From Lethocerus indicus (Eukaryota > Arthropoda > Insecta > Hemiptera > Belostomatidae): a stretch of DNA of 64,000 bases. The stretch covers positions 26,152,224 through 26,216,223 of the forward strand of contig JACDQD010000003.1 of the NCBI GenBank assembly GCA_019843655.1. The letters run 5' to 3'. The position numbers and the translations under genes were made by a program. This document shows positions 37,267-48,130 of the stretch, piece after piece. The first letter of the stretch is position 1. Each line of letters starts with the position of its first letter. The notes beneath the pieces are model-generated. The model saw nothing but the letters and a program-made list of their open reading frames with translations, was not told the DNA's origin and searched no databases.

Positions 37267-40200
37267 GTGTGAAAAAGTACTTTCTCAACTGTAATAAAAT
37301 GGAAACTGGGGATCGTGCGGAAATTAGTTCATTTGTTTGTCTCCGGTCATGTTTTCTTGTTATATATTTCAAAAGTACCAAAAATCTCTAAATAATATAT
37401 ATAAAAAACACACAACACTTTAAATATTGTACACAATATTGCATTCTTCAATTAAAATTGAAAATAAGTACCGTTTATAAAATATTAAATACGATAATAA
37501 ATATGGTGATATTAAATATGTTTTAACTATATTTTTAATGTACGGAATGTAATGTATTCAAATAAACCTGCATATAATAACGTGATGGTGATGAAAATTA
37601 CGTCACAATTTACACGAAGTTTACAATAAGTGTCTACTTTCCTTCAATTGGCTGCTCACAACGTCAAAATGGATGATAAGCTGAATAATGTATTACGTAA
37701 TTGAAGTTCTCGGTTTATGACCGATAAATATTAAAACTTATGACAGTAGGAAACGCCAACACTTTGTTCTAACAATTCTTGATAAATTGCCGAACATTTA
37801 AAAAACCGGCGGTAGTTGGGTGCCGCGAAAATTAATTAAGATTGTAAAACTAACACAAGAGCATTAAATTGAGCATGCAGTTATCAACCAGGACTTATTA
37901 TTTATTTTATTCCCGGTATTTTAACACTAACGCTCTGGAATTGATGAGATTCCAGACTTCAATCGTACATGTACAGACAAGTTACATGCAGGCGACTGTA
38001 CAAAGCAATGTATAATAAAATATATGTGTAACTATGCAATAAGCGACATTGATGTTTGAGCAGCACTATAAGCGAGTTTATTAATACATTTTGAACGAAA
38101 ATAAGATCACTGTTCTATATATCGCAGTAGTATAACGTGAGCGCAAAAGGTTATACGGATTTCAAATTTTAGCGGATAATAACTAATCAACGTAGTTTAC
38201 CCTATTCTTCTTATGTAAACATTTAAGTAGAGAAAAATGAAATTTGTTTACACTATGTTCTACTAGAATATTTAATTTTGAGGTATATCCCATATTACTT
38301 AAATATCTTAATTTATTACTTATCTCTTCGTATCACTCTTAAATAGCCTATCGTAAAACTGTGTACCCCGGTATTAGCATTTAGCCAAATCGTGTAGATG
38401 CCAAGTTTGGCAACCTTGATGCTCTGAATTCTCTGAGTCAGATGTCGGGGCCGGAGTTGGAATGCCGTCGACAATGAACTGTCCGAGGGTACGAACACAG
38501 CGTATCCCCGTCGGCGTATAACCTTTTTTTAATGAATATTCATATAACGGCGACACGGCCCGAGCCCGTAAATATGGATATACTGAAATTCGACCAATAT
38601 CAGAATTGACAGACTCTAAAGGAATTCTATGACGGGAGGGAATACTAATCAGTCGCCAGCCACTTTCAGTCGAGTCAATAACACTGAAACATAATAAAGT
38701 TCGAACTAAAATCTATACGCGTGGGCACTAAAATATTTAACTTTTTTAACTTTATTTTTTTAAATTTAAGGCTGTGAAAATGATATGATTTTTAGCTAGT
38801 ATTTAAATATATTCGTGCAAAGAAACATTATAGCTGAACACGTTTGGTGTGGTGAATTACATTTGTACCGTAAAGGGACGGAGAAAAATAAATTCTGTTT
38901 CTTATTCAACCCAGAAAAATAAATGTTCGCTATGATTTTCCCATGTTTCGACATAAACTATAATTATGCGTAATGAAGCGAATTTCAGAGGAAAAAAGTG
39001 TTAAAAGGATGAGTAGAAGCATAAACAATGTTCTACCGCAAAGAATGATGATAATTCTAATAGTAATTATCTAAGAATAATAATAATTCGAAAATGTTAA
39101 TGTTCACTTCTAATTGCCCAGTGTCTGCCCACTTGTGAGGAAATATCCAAATTATACAGGCCTAATGAAATCCACAGTCACTTCTTATCTCGTGATAATT
39201 TTGCTCACGGTATCATATTTGATGAGTGAATTTCACGCCGGAGAATCTCCACGTATCAGTGAAAAAAGTAAAAAATATTAATTACGTATATGTATACGTA
39301 TACGCATATACATGTCGACTGTAAGAATTAAGTCATTTTTTTCTACCACAATCAATATTTCAATATTAGTGGTTCGAAAATGCTTCAATTTCACAACAGT
39401 GAATTAGGCCGAGTAATTTATTTTGCCTACATAATACGTATTCAATCTCCTTTCCAATTTACAAAACCTTAATCTGTTTCTCTAGTTTAATTTTTTTTTC
39501 AACTCTCTGCCCCCCCCTTCCCTTTGCTTTATAAGAAGCGGCCCGTTTTTTGTACTTCATTTTCCTACCGAGTGTTTCATTCTTTTTGTGTCTGCGGCTT
39601 ATTTCGCAAGAACATGTTTACGAGGCCGGAGCGTGACCGGAAGCCCAAAGTGGGGTGGGCGATTCTTCCGCCCCCAAATATTCCCGTGTCGTTTAATTTT
39701 TGTTTCTTACTTATTCCCTTTTATTTTCAGCGCCAGGACTGAAAGCTTAATTTGAATAACCCTTTGGCAAAAGAGAAAATTTTATTAGCTTCCCTCGGTT
39801 CATTGTCAACTGCTTTCTGGGTTGCTAAACCAAATGTTCATAACTCTTAACGGGAATTTAACTTGGGTTTAATCATTTCTCCATGTGTATTAGATCTTAA
39901 TCATAATATCAGAATGTCAGATGGTCATTCCTTCCATCCATGGAAAACCTTATATCTTTTTTGAAATATAAGGTAATTAAAATGTTAAATTACCCGGTAC
40001 CACTATTAAATCTGAAAGTGCGCATAACTTAGCAATTCTTTGTATTATTTACATACGGCGAAGGTGGTACGCTGCTTGGCTGGGAGGGAACTTTGTTTGA
40101 ACGCCCACGCCCCCTTTGAACGTTAGGGACGAAAAACAGGCGATATTGTTCAACCTCTGTTGGGAGTTCTCCATAAAACAGTAAGGGCGGACGTCGTGTG

Positions 40201-40854
40201 AATGCTGGGGACTACTGACAAATGTATGCGCGGTAATTCTATAATTTTCTCTCCCCATTCCGTGCTCAATTTATTAGGATGGCTGACAGTCTATTTAAGG
40301 CGGGATAATAACAGTTGTGCGTCCGTTTGAAACAGTGAAGAGAGGGAGCCAGGCTGTCTGCAGGGAGAGGCACAGCCACAGAGCCCAGGGGTCAACACAC
40401 TTCCACTGTATAATATTTGTATGATTTATACAGCGGCCCTATACCGCGTAATAGCCCACGCAATATACCTACAGCCTTTCAGAATTCTTTTTCGAATGTT
40501 TCTTTTTTTCCCCCGTTCTCTCTCTCTCACTCCGGTCCCCCTCTTTCCATCTCTCTTTAGCTCTCGTGGGTTATTTCAATTCCGAGCTCTCTGAAGAGGC
40601 GTGCGGCTTCGAATTATATATTTCGCTGTCGTTAATGTTTTCCGCCACAACGTTTCGATTTTCGTTTCCTCTTGGCCATACAAAAACCTAGGAAAACACA
40701 TTATATCAATAGTCTCAATTATGTAACCTGGCTTTGCGTCGGGAAATAAAATTCTATTCCAGTGCACTATGGCCCCAGTCATCAAAATTGAATTCCGAAA
40801 GTGAGCTTAAAATATTATGTTTAGAAAATTGGTTCTGTTTAGAAGAATTTTTTC

Positions 40855-40899
40855 AGAGAAGGATATTAATTTTTTAGAGAAGGAAGGATATTAATTTTA
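40855..40899. repeat. Two-copy tandem duplication
   Basis: The unit AGAGAAGGATATTAATTTT occurs twice back to back, the second copy with an extra GAAG. It is a local duplication in AT-rich DNA with no apparent function. Confidence 0.8.
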
Positions 40900-41223
40900 T
40901 ATAATTTCTCTTACATTTTCATTTTTTATTTTTTTTATACGAAATTAGTTCCAAAGGAACGAAGACTTCGTACTGAATGTACATACGATGTTCGTGCCTG
41001 AATTATTCTTATTGAGATTTCACATTAATTTGACTACAATATTGTGGACATTATATTTTAATGGTGGATATTATATTATAGTTCAACGTCTCCTCCCCCC
41101 CAAAGTTAGAGGTATATTTTGTTTGTTTTTTTTAAATTACTCCTATTCTCAGAATGAATGTTTCAAATCACAAGCAGTATAAATACATTAAGAATTCCCA
41201 TTAATATCGTATTCGTACCCCAG

Positions 41224-41360
41224 TTTAGCTCCCCATTGAGCACTAAATATACCTTTGCGATCTCACTACCAAATTTCATTTGCGGTGAAACGCTCCGATC
41301 GATTGCCGGTGCTCAAACGGACTCCGGAATACGATTGACCCAGACAAAGCTCTCAGAGAG
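41224..41360 (+). other. Candidate internal exon (137 nt)
   Basis: The donor is consensus (AGAG followed by GTAAGT at 41361). The acceptor (CGTACCCCAG) has a weak pyrimidine tract. One frame is open across the segment (beginning FSSPLSTKYTFAISL) and ends in phase 2. The next strong acceptor, at 42457, continues the frame to a GTAAAG donor at 42512. An alternating G5-A-C9 run follows the donor at once. No protein is recognised. Confidence 0.18.
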
Positions 41361-42747
41361 GTAAGTCTCGAGAGGGGGACCCCCCCCCATCTTTGTGTTC
41401 AACTCATTTATGCTAATTTCAAAAACCCGTTAACGCTATAGCCCACACCCCGGCTTTCGGCATATCAACTGCCAAATAAGATAACGCGCCTAACCGCAGC
41501 TGAACAACGGCAAAGAGTAATGAAGAAAACCCGAATATTTTGATGGGCGTATTTCCAAAATAAATTATCCTTAAAGAACGGTAGAAAAAAGGGATGTAGA
41601 ATGATTTAGGATCCTTACATTGACGGATTAAATTTTTTTTTAAGTTAAAATAAATTTCGAAGAAACTTCTTCTAGGACTCGATCCGTCATCAAGAATTTG
41701 ATATTGCGTTCAATCTTTAATCGGGGAATTGACTATGATGCAGTGAGGTTGCCGTTAGTGGCCCGGGGCCCGGTATCAACTTATGGAACGTAAATGCGCT
41801 TATCCGACGGTGTTCTTTTGCATAAGTGGGATGGAAGGGAGAGCGGGGCACTGCATTGCAGTGTTGGGGCGCAATTGCATCTTGGGCCCGAGCTCGTTAC
41901 TCATGTGATTTAGCGTCCCGAGCGCGCGCTGATTGGTGGTGACCGCTCCATACCCCCGTACACACCCGACACACTTCAGACCGGCTCTTTATACTACCCG
42001 TTCTGTACACGATACTTACTGAAGATTTATGCATTCCAAACCTGCGAATTGCTGTTCCACAGAATGATATCTATACGCTAAGTTAACGAAACTCACGGTA
42101 AAGTTCTAATTAATCGAATAGAGATATTTCTTAATTAATAAAGTATACGCTGAACCCTATAATAGGGTATTGATTCAGCCGAAATTCATTGTTACTTCAT
42201 TTGGCCTGATGAGTGATGCCACTCCATCACCGGTACCGGTATTTCGCTATTGTGAATAGTGGAAAAGATTTTCAGAATAGACTCTTATATTACCACACAA
42301 TATAGGTGTAAGTCATACTGGGGAAAAACCGAAAACGGATTATTCCGATAGAACAAAAATGCTAAGCCATGTTTCTGGAAACATTCAGGCGAGATAAGTT
42401 AAACAGTTTTCGCTTTCTATTTTGGTTTTTCAATTTTTATTTTTTTGGGACCTGCAGGTTGTCTTCGTGTGTTCGACGTCGAATATTTACACGACAACCT
42501 ACGTTTCCCGGGTAAAGGAATTCAGCAATTTGACCATAAATTCCATCAGTTTCGGCAAGTGTGAATTGTGTGAAAAAAGAATTAGAGGAAGGGCAATATA
42601 TTACAAGATCGGAGCCAACGAAAGAGCGAAGCGGTTCGGTGTCGAGGCGCGCTATCTATCGCGAACTGGATTATTAAAAAACAGCCCACTTCCTGCCCTA
42701 CTGACGTTGATGAATTGTGGCCGAGTCTACCGGAGGCGCACCGCTAA
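41361..42747. other. Non-coding with GC-rich patch and palindromes
   Basis: It includes GGGGG-A-CCCCCCCCC (41374-41388), a GC/CpG-rich patch at 41740-41990, and the palindrome ACCGGTACCGGT at 42229-42240 preceded by a GTGATG/CATCAC inverted repeat. A strong acceptor with a T-rich tract ends at 42457. The 133-codon frame from 42422 starts with TTG and ends in the GA microsatellite, so it is probably not a gene. Confidence 0.5.
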
Positions 42748-42784
42748 AGAGAGGGAGAGAGAGAGAGATAGATTGGGAAGGGAG

Positions 42785-42817
<33 letters not shown>

Positions 42818-42861
42818 CGATAGCAACGCGGCCCGTGTGCGAGCGAGACAGAATGAATGAG
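42748..42861. promoter_or_regulatory. GAGA repeat module with flanking conserved-looking sequence
   Basis: GA repeats (42748-42818) are followed by AGCAACG, TGCGAG and GAATGAG, an arrangement that recurs beside the GAGA block at 33.76-33.82 kb. GA-rich DNA is a known target of GAGA factor at promoters and Polycomb/Trithorax elements in flies; the role here is inference. Confidence 0.45.
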
Positions 42862-43772
42862 AGCCCTATAGGCCGGTTAGGCCTTTTTTCTAGTCCAGTT
42901 CCGAACACTGAAACATTGCGTGAGCCACCTCCGCCTCGATCTAATAATTCTGCCCTCTTCGGAATTTCAATAATTAGCCTCGTAAACCTCTCTATGTAAA
43001 ATTTATCTTGGTAGAGGGTAAATTTATTTATTGCTAGACGTTAATTTGGCCAACCAAATTAATTAACTTTATAGTTGTTGTTCATTGCAGTCAGAATGGC
43101 AGTTCCGTTATTAGAGAAGGCAAACATTCCATGTTTTGTACCGTTCCTACAAGCGGATAAATTTCCGGAGAAGCGAAATAAAAATTAAAAGATGGTAGAA
43201 CAATATCATTTAATTCACTTAGAACTAATATTTACTGTCTACGCGCAGTTTGTAGATATTTCTGTTCTAATATAAAAAGGGAATGTTTTGAGAAACCCCA
43301 ACTCGCCTGATTAGACTGACTACATTCATCACTATGAGACTAACGCCAATTGCCAATGTTTTTATAGCCTTCATTCGTGCAGCCTACCTGGTGCTTTAAA
43401 TTGTGACTTTTGTTATTATTATTATAATCAGCGATACTTATTTGTATACTCCGTATAGTAATTTTTAATGTTAGTCCGCATTAACCAAAATAATGATAAT
43501 CTACGTTCAGTGAAGGAAAGGGGTATAATTTATAAAATTTTGGTTGTCAAATTTCGAACGTACAGAAATTTTGATTTTTATCTGGCCAAATTAGTTTTTC
43601 AGGCAACTAGACTGTTCATTTATAACATCGGGAGATGATATATTGGACGATTTTGATAAATTATAAGAGTGGGCCTTTTAAATTGTGTTTTCAAAATGGA
43701 CAGGGCGGATAACAAAGGCTCATCGGTTATTCTTGAGGGGCGTACCGGGAGAGGGACTAGTTTACTGAATGA

Positions 43773-43846
43773 TGCGTCACTAATGCGTCAAATTATAGCT
43801 TGCCACGAGTAAGAGGTGGGAGTCGAGCGCTCTGTGAATGACGTCA
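43773..43846. promoter_or_regulatory. Cluster of CRE/bZIP-type sites
   Basis: TGCGTCA occurs at 43773-43779 and 43784-43790, 11 bp apart (one helical turn), and a perfect palindromic CRE, TGACGTCA, at 43839-43846. TGACGTCA is the established binding site of CREB/ATF proteins. The clustering within 75 bp suggests a regulatory element; function is inferred. Confidence 0.4.
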
Positions 43847-45942
43847 GCGTGGGATGACACAACTGCACCAACAGTTCCGGTAATCGACCCCCTTCGAAAC
43901 CAGTTCCGCCGTCGCCAGTTTAGGCGTAACATCAAAATATAACCATTGCTTCGGACAGACATTTTTAGTCGACTATCGTATTGTTTTAAGATGCCCGTTT
44001 GGGGCTCCACGAAGGCTCTGAATATCATCAGTCTTCTCCTGTTTACGCTCCCTTATTTAACCCTATACCGGTTTTACCATTTTACCGTTGTGGGCCTATC
44101 ACTTCGGCGACACAGCATCTAGGCGTGATGACTGAATAACCGGGACCCTAGAGAAATAATTGTCTCTATTTCACTGTTTGAATGTTACTAACTATGTTGA
44201 AAACGGAATCCGAGACAAAAGATTTGTGATACAACGAATTGTGTAACAATGCCCAATTGACAGCATACAGATTACGTTATTTTGAGGATTTTATTTTTAT
44301 TAGGGGAGAGTTTTATCAATTTTAGAACCACGACGAAAGGTTAGAGGAGACCCTGGGGGAGCTCTTTATTACTCGAGATATTTTCTTATGGGAAAACTTT
44401 ATACGCCCTAAATGCGGCGTTAATCTAATAACGCCGCGGCTTTATTCTCGCCTGTAAATCTGCAGCGAAAATGATTTAATTTTAAAAGTCGGCCCATTCT
44501 CAGCTTTCTTTTAAACCTCAAGGGAAACACCGCGAGTTTATTACTTGGGCTTGGAAGAAAATTTCGTAAATTACCCCTTCGGGGGGCGATGTAATTGCCC
44601 TACTCCGAATTTTTTATTTCTATTTTTTTTTTCAAAGAAACGCCCGGTTTAAGACATCCTATTTAAGTAGAATTGTGAAGCAGATGATGCAATAGGCGGG
44701 GAACCGTCTGCACGACCCGTGCACTTAATAGCGCTACCCCCGCCGATCACTACTCACTACTACTCTCAATTAGTCTGCGGTCTCCTGCCAAGATAGTATA
44801 TTACAGCCCGTAATTGTCTCACAGGCAATTTCTGCTTCGCCGGTGAACCTAGTGGACGTGCAAAACAACAAAGGTGTTCGTGAAGCCCGGCAAAATAGTA
44901 AAAAATAAATTAAAAAGAAACTTCGATTATGGAATAAAGAAGTCATTACCTTTTATAAGCAACATTTACACCCTCTTCCTAATAGATGGTAGATAATAAA
45001 TAAAAGATCATGCTAGGTGATAAAGAAAAGTAGTATTAGAAAAAACAGGTATAGGAAAAAATGTTGTATACTCGAGACGTCAGACGTATAGTACACAGAG
45101 CAATTTTTAAATTAAAAAAATATTTACGTTAACCAATATAGGGACGATATAAGACAAGGAAATATGGACAAATGCTTAAGAATGCTATTTAACTAAAACT
45201 TAGTCAATTACAGATAAGGACCAGTACTAATAGTCTGTATTTTCTTAAAATTTTGTAGTAATTGTAATATATTTGCAGAGAGTATGAACCAAACTGCGTT
45301 TAATTAATCAACATTATAATAATATATATTAGAACAGGAATAATCCTATTACTTTACCTATTTATAGCACGTTAGCTGAGCACAATGCAATTGGACACGC
45401 AATAAGCATTATACACGGTAATTAATTTGGATACATATTTCGACGAAATTATTATTAATAATAGTATTATATGATAATCTGTTGACTTCCTTAGTATTCA
45501 ATAATGACAAACATTTATATGAATAAATATGATATGTAGTTTCAGAAACATATCTAAATCTCAAACAAAATCGATAAAATCTAATATTATGCGCATTAGA
45601 GTTTTGATTATCTTCATAGTATCATTTGACAGAGACCCAGAGAGTAAACTAAAATATCTAGGGTGTATAAAAATCTCCTACGTCCATGAGGCACTTATCC
45701 AATTTTTCATATTTTAAATTTCAGTATAAAGCGAGATGTTTCAATGACAATATACGGCTCGGTCCTTAGTTTCTCCTTTACACGGATGTCTGATTATACG
45801 GCGGGAAATAATAATAATTACCCGCTAAATAAATAACGTGTTGAAATCTTAGTGTTTCTCGAGTGCACGGACTATTGGTGTGTCTCGAGTGGGTGGCCCT
45901 CACATCGAGTGGGGAGCCTGTTTGCATTGGAGACCGCGCAGG

Positions 45943-45950
45943 AACCGGTT
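45943..45950. promoter_or_regulatory. Grainyhead-type site AACCGGTT
   Basis: Perfect AACCGGTT palindrome, followed by a further T. It is the leftmost of three within 1.9 kb. Confidence 0.35.
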
Positions 45951-46614
45951 TGGAAGTCGGCTATAAATTATAAATTGAGACCTTAACCTGACTTAACCAA
46001 CGGTACAGTACCGCCGCCCCCGAACCCCCCCCGAACCCCGCCTCCGACCGTTACCGCCCGGTGCAGTGTGATAGCCGAAGCCCTCCTTCCATTTCTTTCA
46101 CAGGCCGTATTCGGGGAACGCAGTACGATAACGGACGAAACTGGTCCCATACCAGAAACATCGGTTCGGTTCACTTAGCAGCGATTAAAATTGAAAGTTG
46201 CATATAATACTGCGTTAGCAATTCTGTTTCACTCGCCAAAAACTATTTATTAAGGCCCTAATAATTATTATATTTACATTGTAATTATTGGTCTCGCGTT
46301 ATTTCTGAATATTTCTAATTGAACTAGTAAAAATTATTAGAATTTATTGTAACAGTTTTATGTTGAGGCTTTATTAAAACAAAATTTATGGTTGGAGTTA
46401 TGAACAGATCTTTTAACAGTATAAGAAAATGTATGCTCCTTTTATTAGTGCTTATACTTAGATACGAGCTTTTATAATGTTAATTTATTATTATTTAAGC
46501 CGTAAGAGATTTTCAAGAGCCACAGAATGTAGGATACAATAAAATCGTTTTATCCTTATTTTATTTTTCCAATTAGTTCCTATTAGGGCGGTTTTTTTTG
46601 TCCGATTTCCATAC

Positions 46615-46622
46615 TATATAAG
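46615..46622 (+). promoter_or_regulatory. TATA-box-like TATATAAG
   Basis: TATATAAG sits just before a switch from AT-rich DNA to a GC-rich segment, a layout typical of a core promoter. No clear initiator is visible 25-35 bp downstream, so this is tentative. Confidence 0.2.
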
Positions 46623-48130
46623 TGGACTGCCGAATTGTTATTTGGCGAACTGGGGGGGCGGTGTGTTGGTGTTGGCTATGCCCTGGGATATAAGGGGGGC
46701 AGTTGTGGGGCGGCGTTACTGCGTCCCAACCTATTCATTACCGGGCAGTTATCAAAAGTGTCCGTTGGCCCAAATAAAACGAGCCCGACGAAATGGCCGT
46801 TTCATTTATATGCCGCTCGGGCCGAGGTTAGCGAACTTGAAATTGGGTGGGAGGTGCAAAGAGGTCGGGGCGACCGGTAGGTTAGCGCTGGGGATCGAGT
46901 CATAGGGAACCGGTTTAGCCGACAATTAGGAGTCATAATCCCAGACAAGACAGCCCCGGCCCCTCTTCTCAATAACATCACTTAACCGACTCCCAACTTT
47001 GCACCCCTCACCGATTAATCGCCGGATTCCTTTCAGCCTCAATTTCAGGACCCTCTTTCAAATTTGCTAATTGAATCGATCAAATATGGTATGTTACTGT
47101 TAGTTAACCAATCGGTCAAATCTTTTACCATTGGAACACTTTACCACTAATAAACTCGAGAGTTCAGCGGTAATTATTATCCACCGCACAAACGTTTCCT
47201 AATCATCATGTTTCGACTTTATATATTTATGAAATTTAATCGGTACAGCTTCTTATAGTTCTTATATAAAAAAATATTCTACGAACTAATTCTTAGTCTC
47301 TGTTTCAAAGGGTCAAGTGAAATAAGACTCAAGCAACTCCAGTTTTTAAACTGTAGTGATCTAATCTTTCGAATCGTAAATATTTTTACACCCTGCAATC
47401 ACACAATTGCATCACCCCGTGGGCGGAATATCGCTTTTCAGAGTGGCACTATTGTATTCAATTCTCGATAATATTTTAATGATAATTTTCAACGATTTAT
47501 GGATGCCCGTATTGGTCGGGTGATGTAATAGGTGACGGCGGGCCTCGGGGGGCGAATTTCGGTGCTGTCATTTAGTAACTCGTAACCGATTACCCGACGG
47601 TGTAACTGTGACTGATCCAATACGCCGGTTACTTGATTCTGTTTTGAACCTATCTAAATTGGAGAACGTTTCGTACGCCAACGCGTACGGGCCGAAAATC
47701 CGCACCGGATCGAACGTCCGGACACCGTGTTTTCGATTAGGAGCTACACGCAAACACACTCAGACGAACACACACGAAGAGGGAGACAGGGTACAGAGAC
47801 AGTGGGACACGGAGCCGGGGGGCCCGGTCCCCCATGAAACCGGTTCCAATGTCCGCCATAAATTTCAAATGTTGAGGCCCGCGCCATTTGGCGCATTCGA
47901 TTCTAAGGCTCTCTTTCGTTTTCTCCTGCGGCTGGCCGGTGGCCACTAGATTACTCGTCTCCGTCTGTTACCCTCCCTCCCTCCATCCCTCCCTGCCTCC
48001 CTCCCTCCCTCCAACACGCATTGTCTGCCCAACTTCGCAGGGCAACATATCCGAGTACCACCCCAGATCTGCTCACTCCCGGCACCCGCCGATCTCTCTT
48101 ATATACGGCGCCGATAGATCCCGGCTTATA
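46623..48130. other. GC-rich patches with Grainyhead-type sites, no clear gene
   Basis: GC-rich at 46.63-47.05 and 47.5-48.13 kb with an AT-rich middle. Perfect AACCGGTT sites occur at 46908-46915 and 47838-47845. Open frames of 81-113 codons here begin with non-ATG codons or are overlapping low-quality frames. I see no recognisable product. Confidence 0.45.
47970..48012. repeat. (CCCT)n tract
   Basis: Tandem CCCT units with two interruptions. The minus strand reads GGGAGGGAGGGAGGG, a canonical quadruplex-forming pattern. Confidence 0.9.

Larger units (their letters stand above)
35367..41223. other. AT-rich non-coding stretch
   Basis: No supported gene. It holds a short duplicated CACCTTCTG (36780-36804) within which a minus-strand 18-nt segment is flanked by good splice signals. 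It also has a (CA)n run, an imperfect palindrome at 39287-39310 and a tandem duplication (40855-40899). A TATTTAAG box at 40292-40299 precedes a GC-richer patch at 40.3-40.4 kb. The rest shows nothing. Confidence 0.55.
42862..46600. other. Non-coding stretch, GC-richer at 43.7-44.5 and 45.9-46.1 kb
   Basis: No supported gene. A perfect 9-bp inverted repeat (GCGGCGTTA / TAACGCCGC) lies at 44414-44437. C-rich runs separated by GAA occur at 46017-46039 (quadruplex-prone on the minus strand). 44.9-45.8 kb is very AT-rich. An 82-codon ATG frame on the minus strand (43780-44028) has a poor start context and no recognised relative. Confidence 0.5.

Noticed and set aside
42422..42823. 133-codon frame with CELCEK and an arginine/glutamate-rich end
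   Set aside because: It starts with TTG. The C-terminus is the translated GA microsatellite, and a single CxxC is not a zinc finger.
43780..44028. 82-codon minus-strand ATG frame
   Set aside because: Poor start context, no recognised homologue, and it overlaps the bZIP-site cluster; length is within chance expectation.
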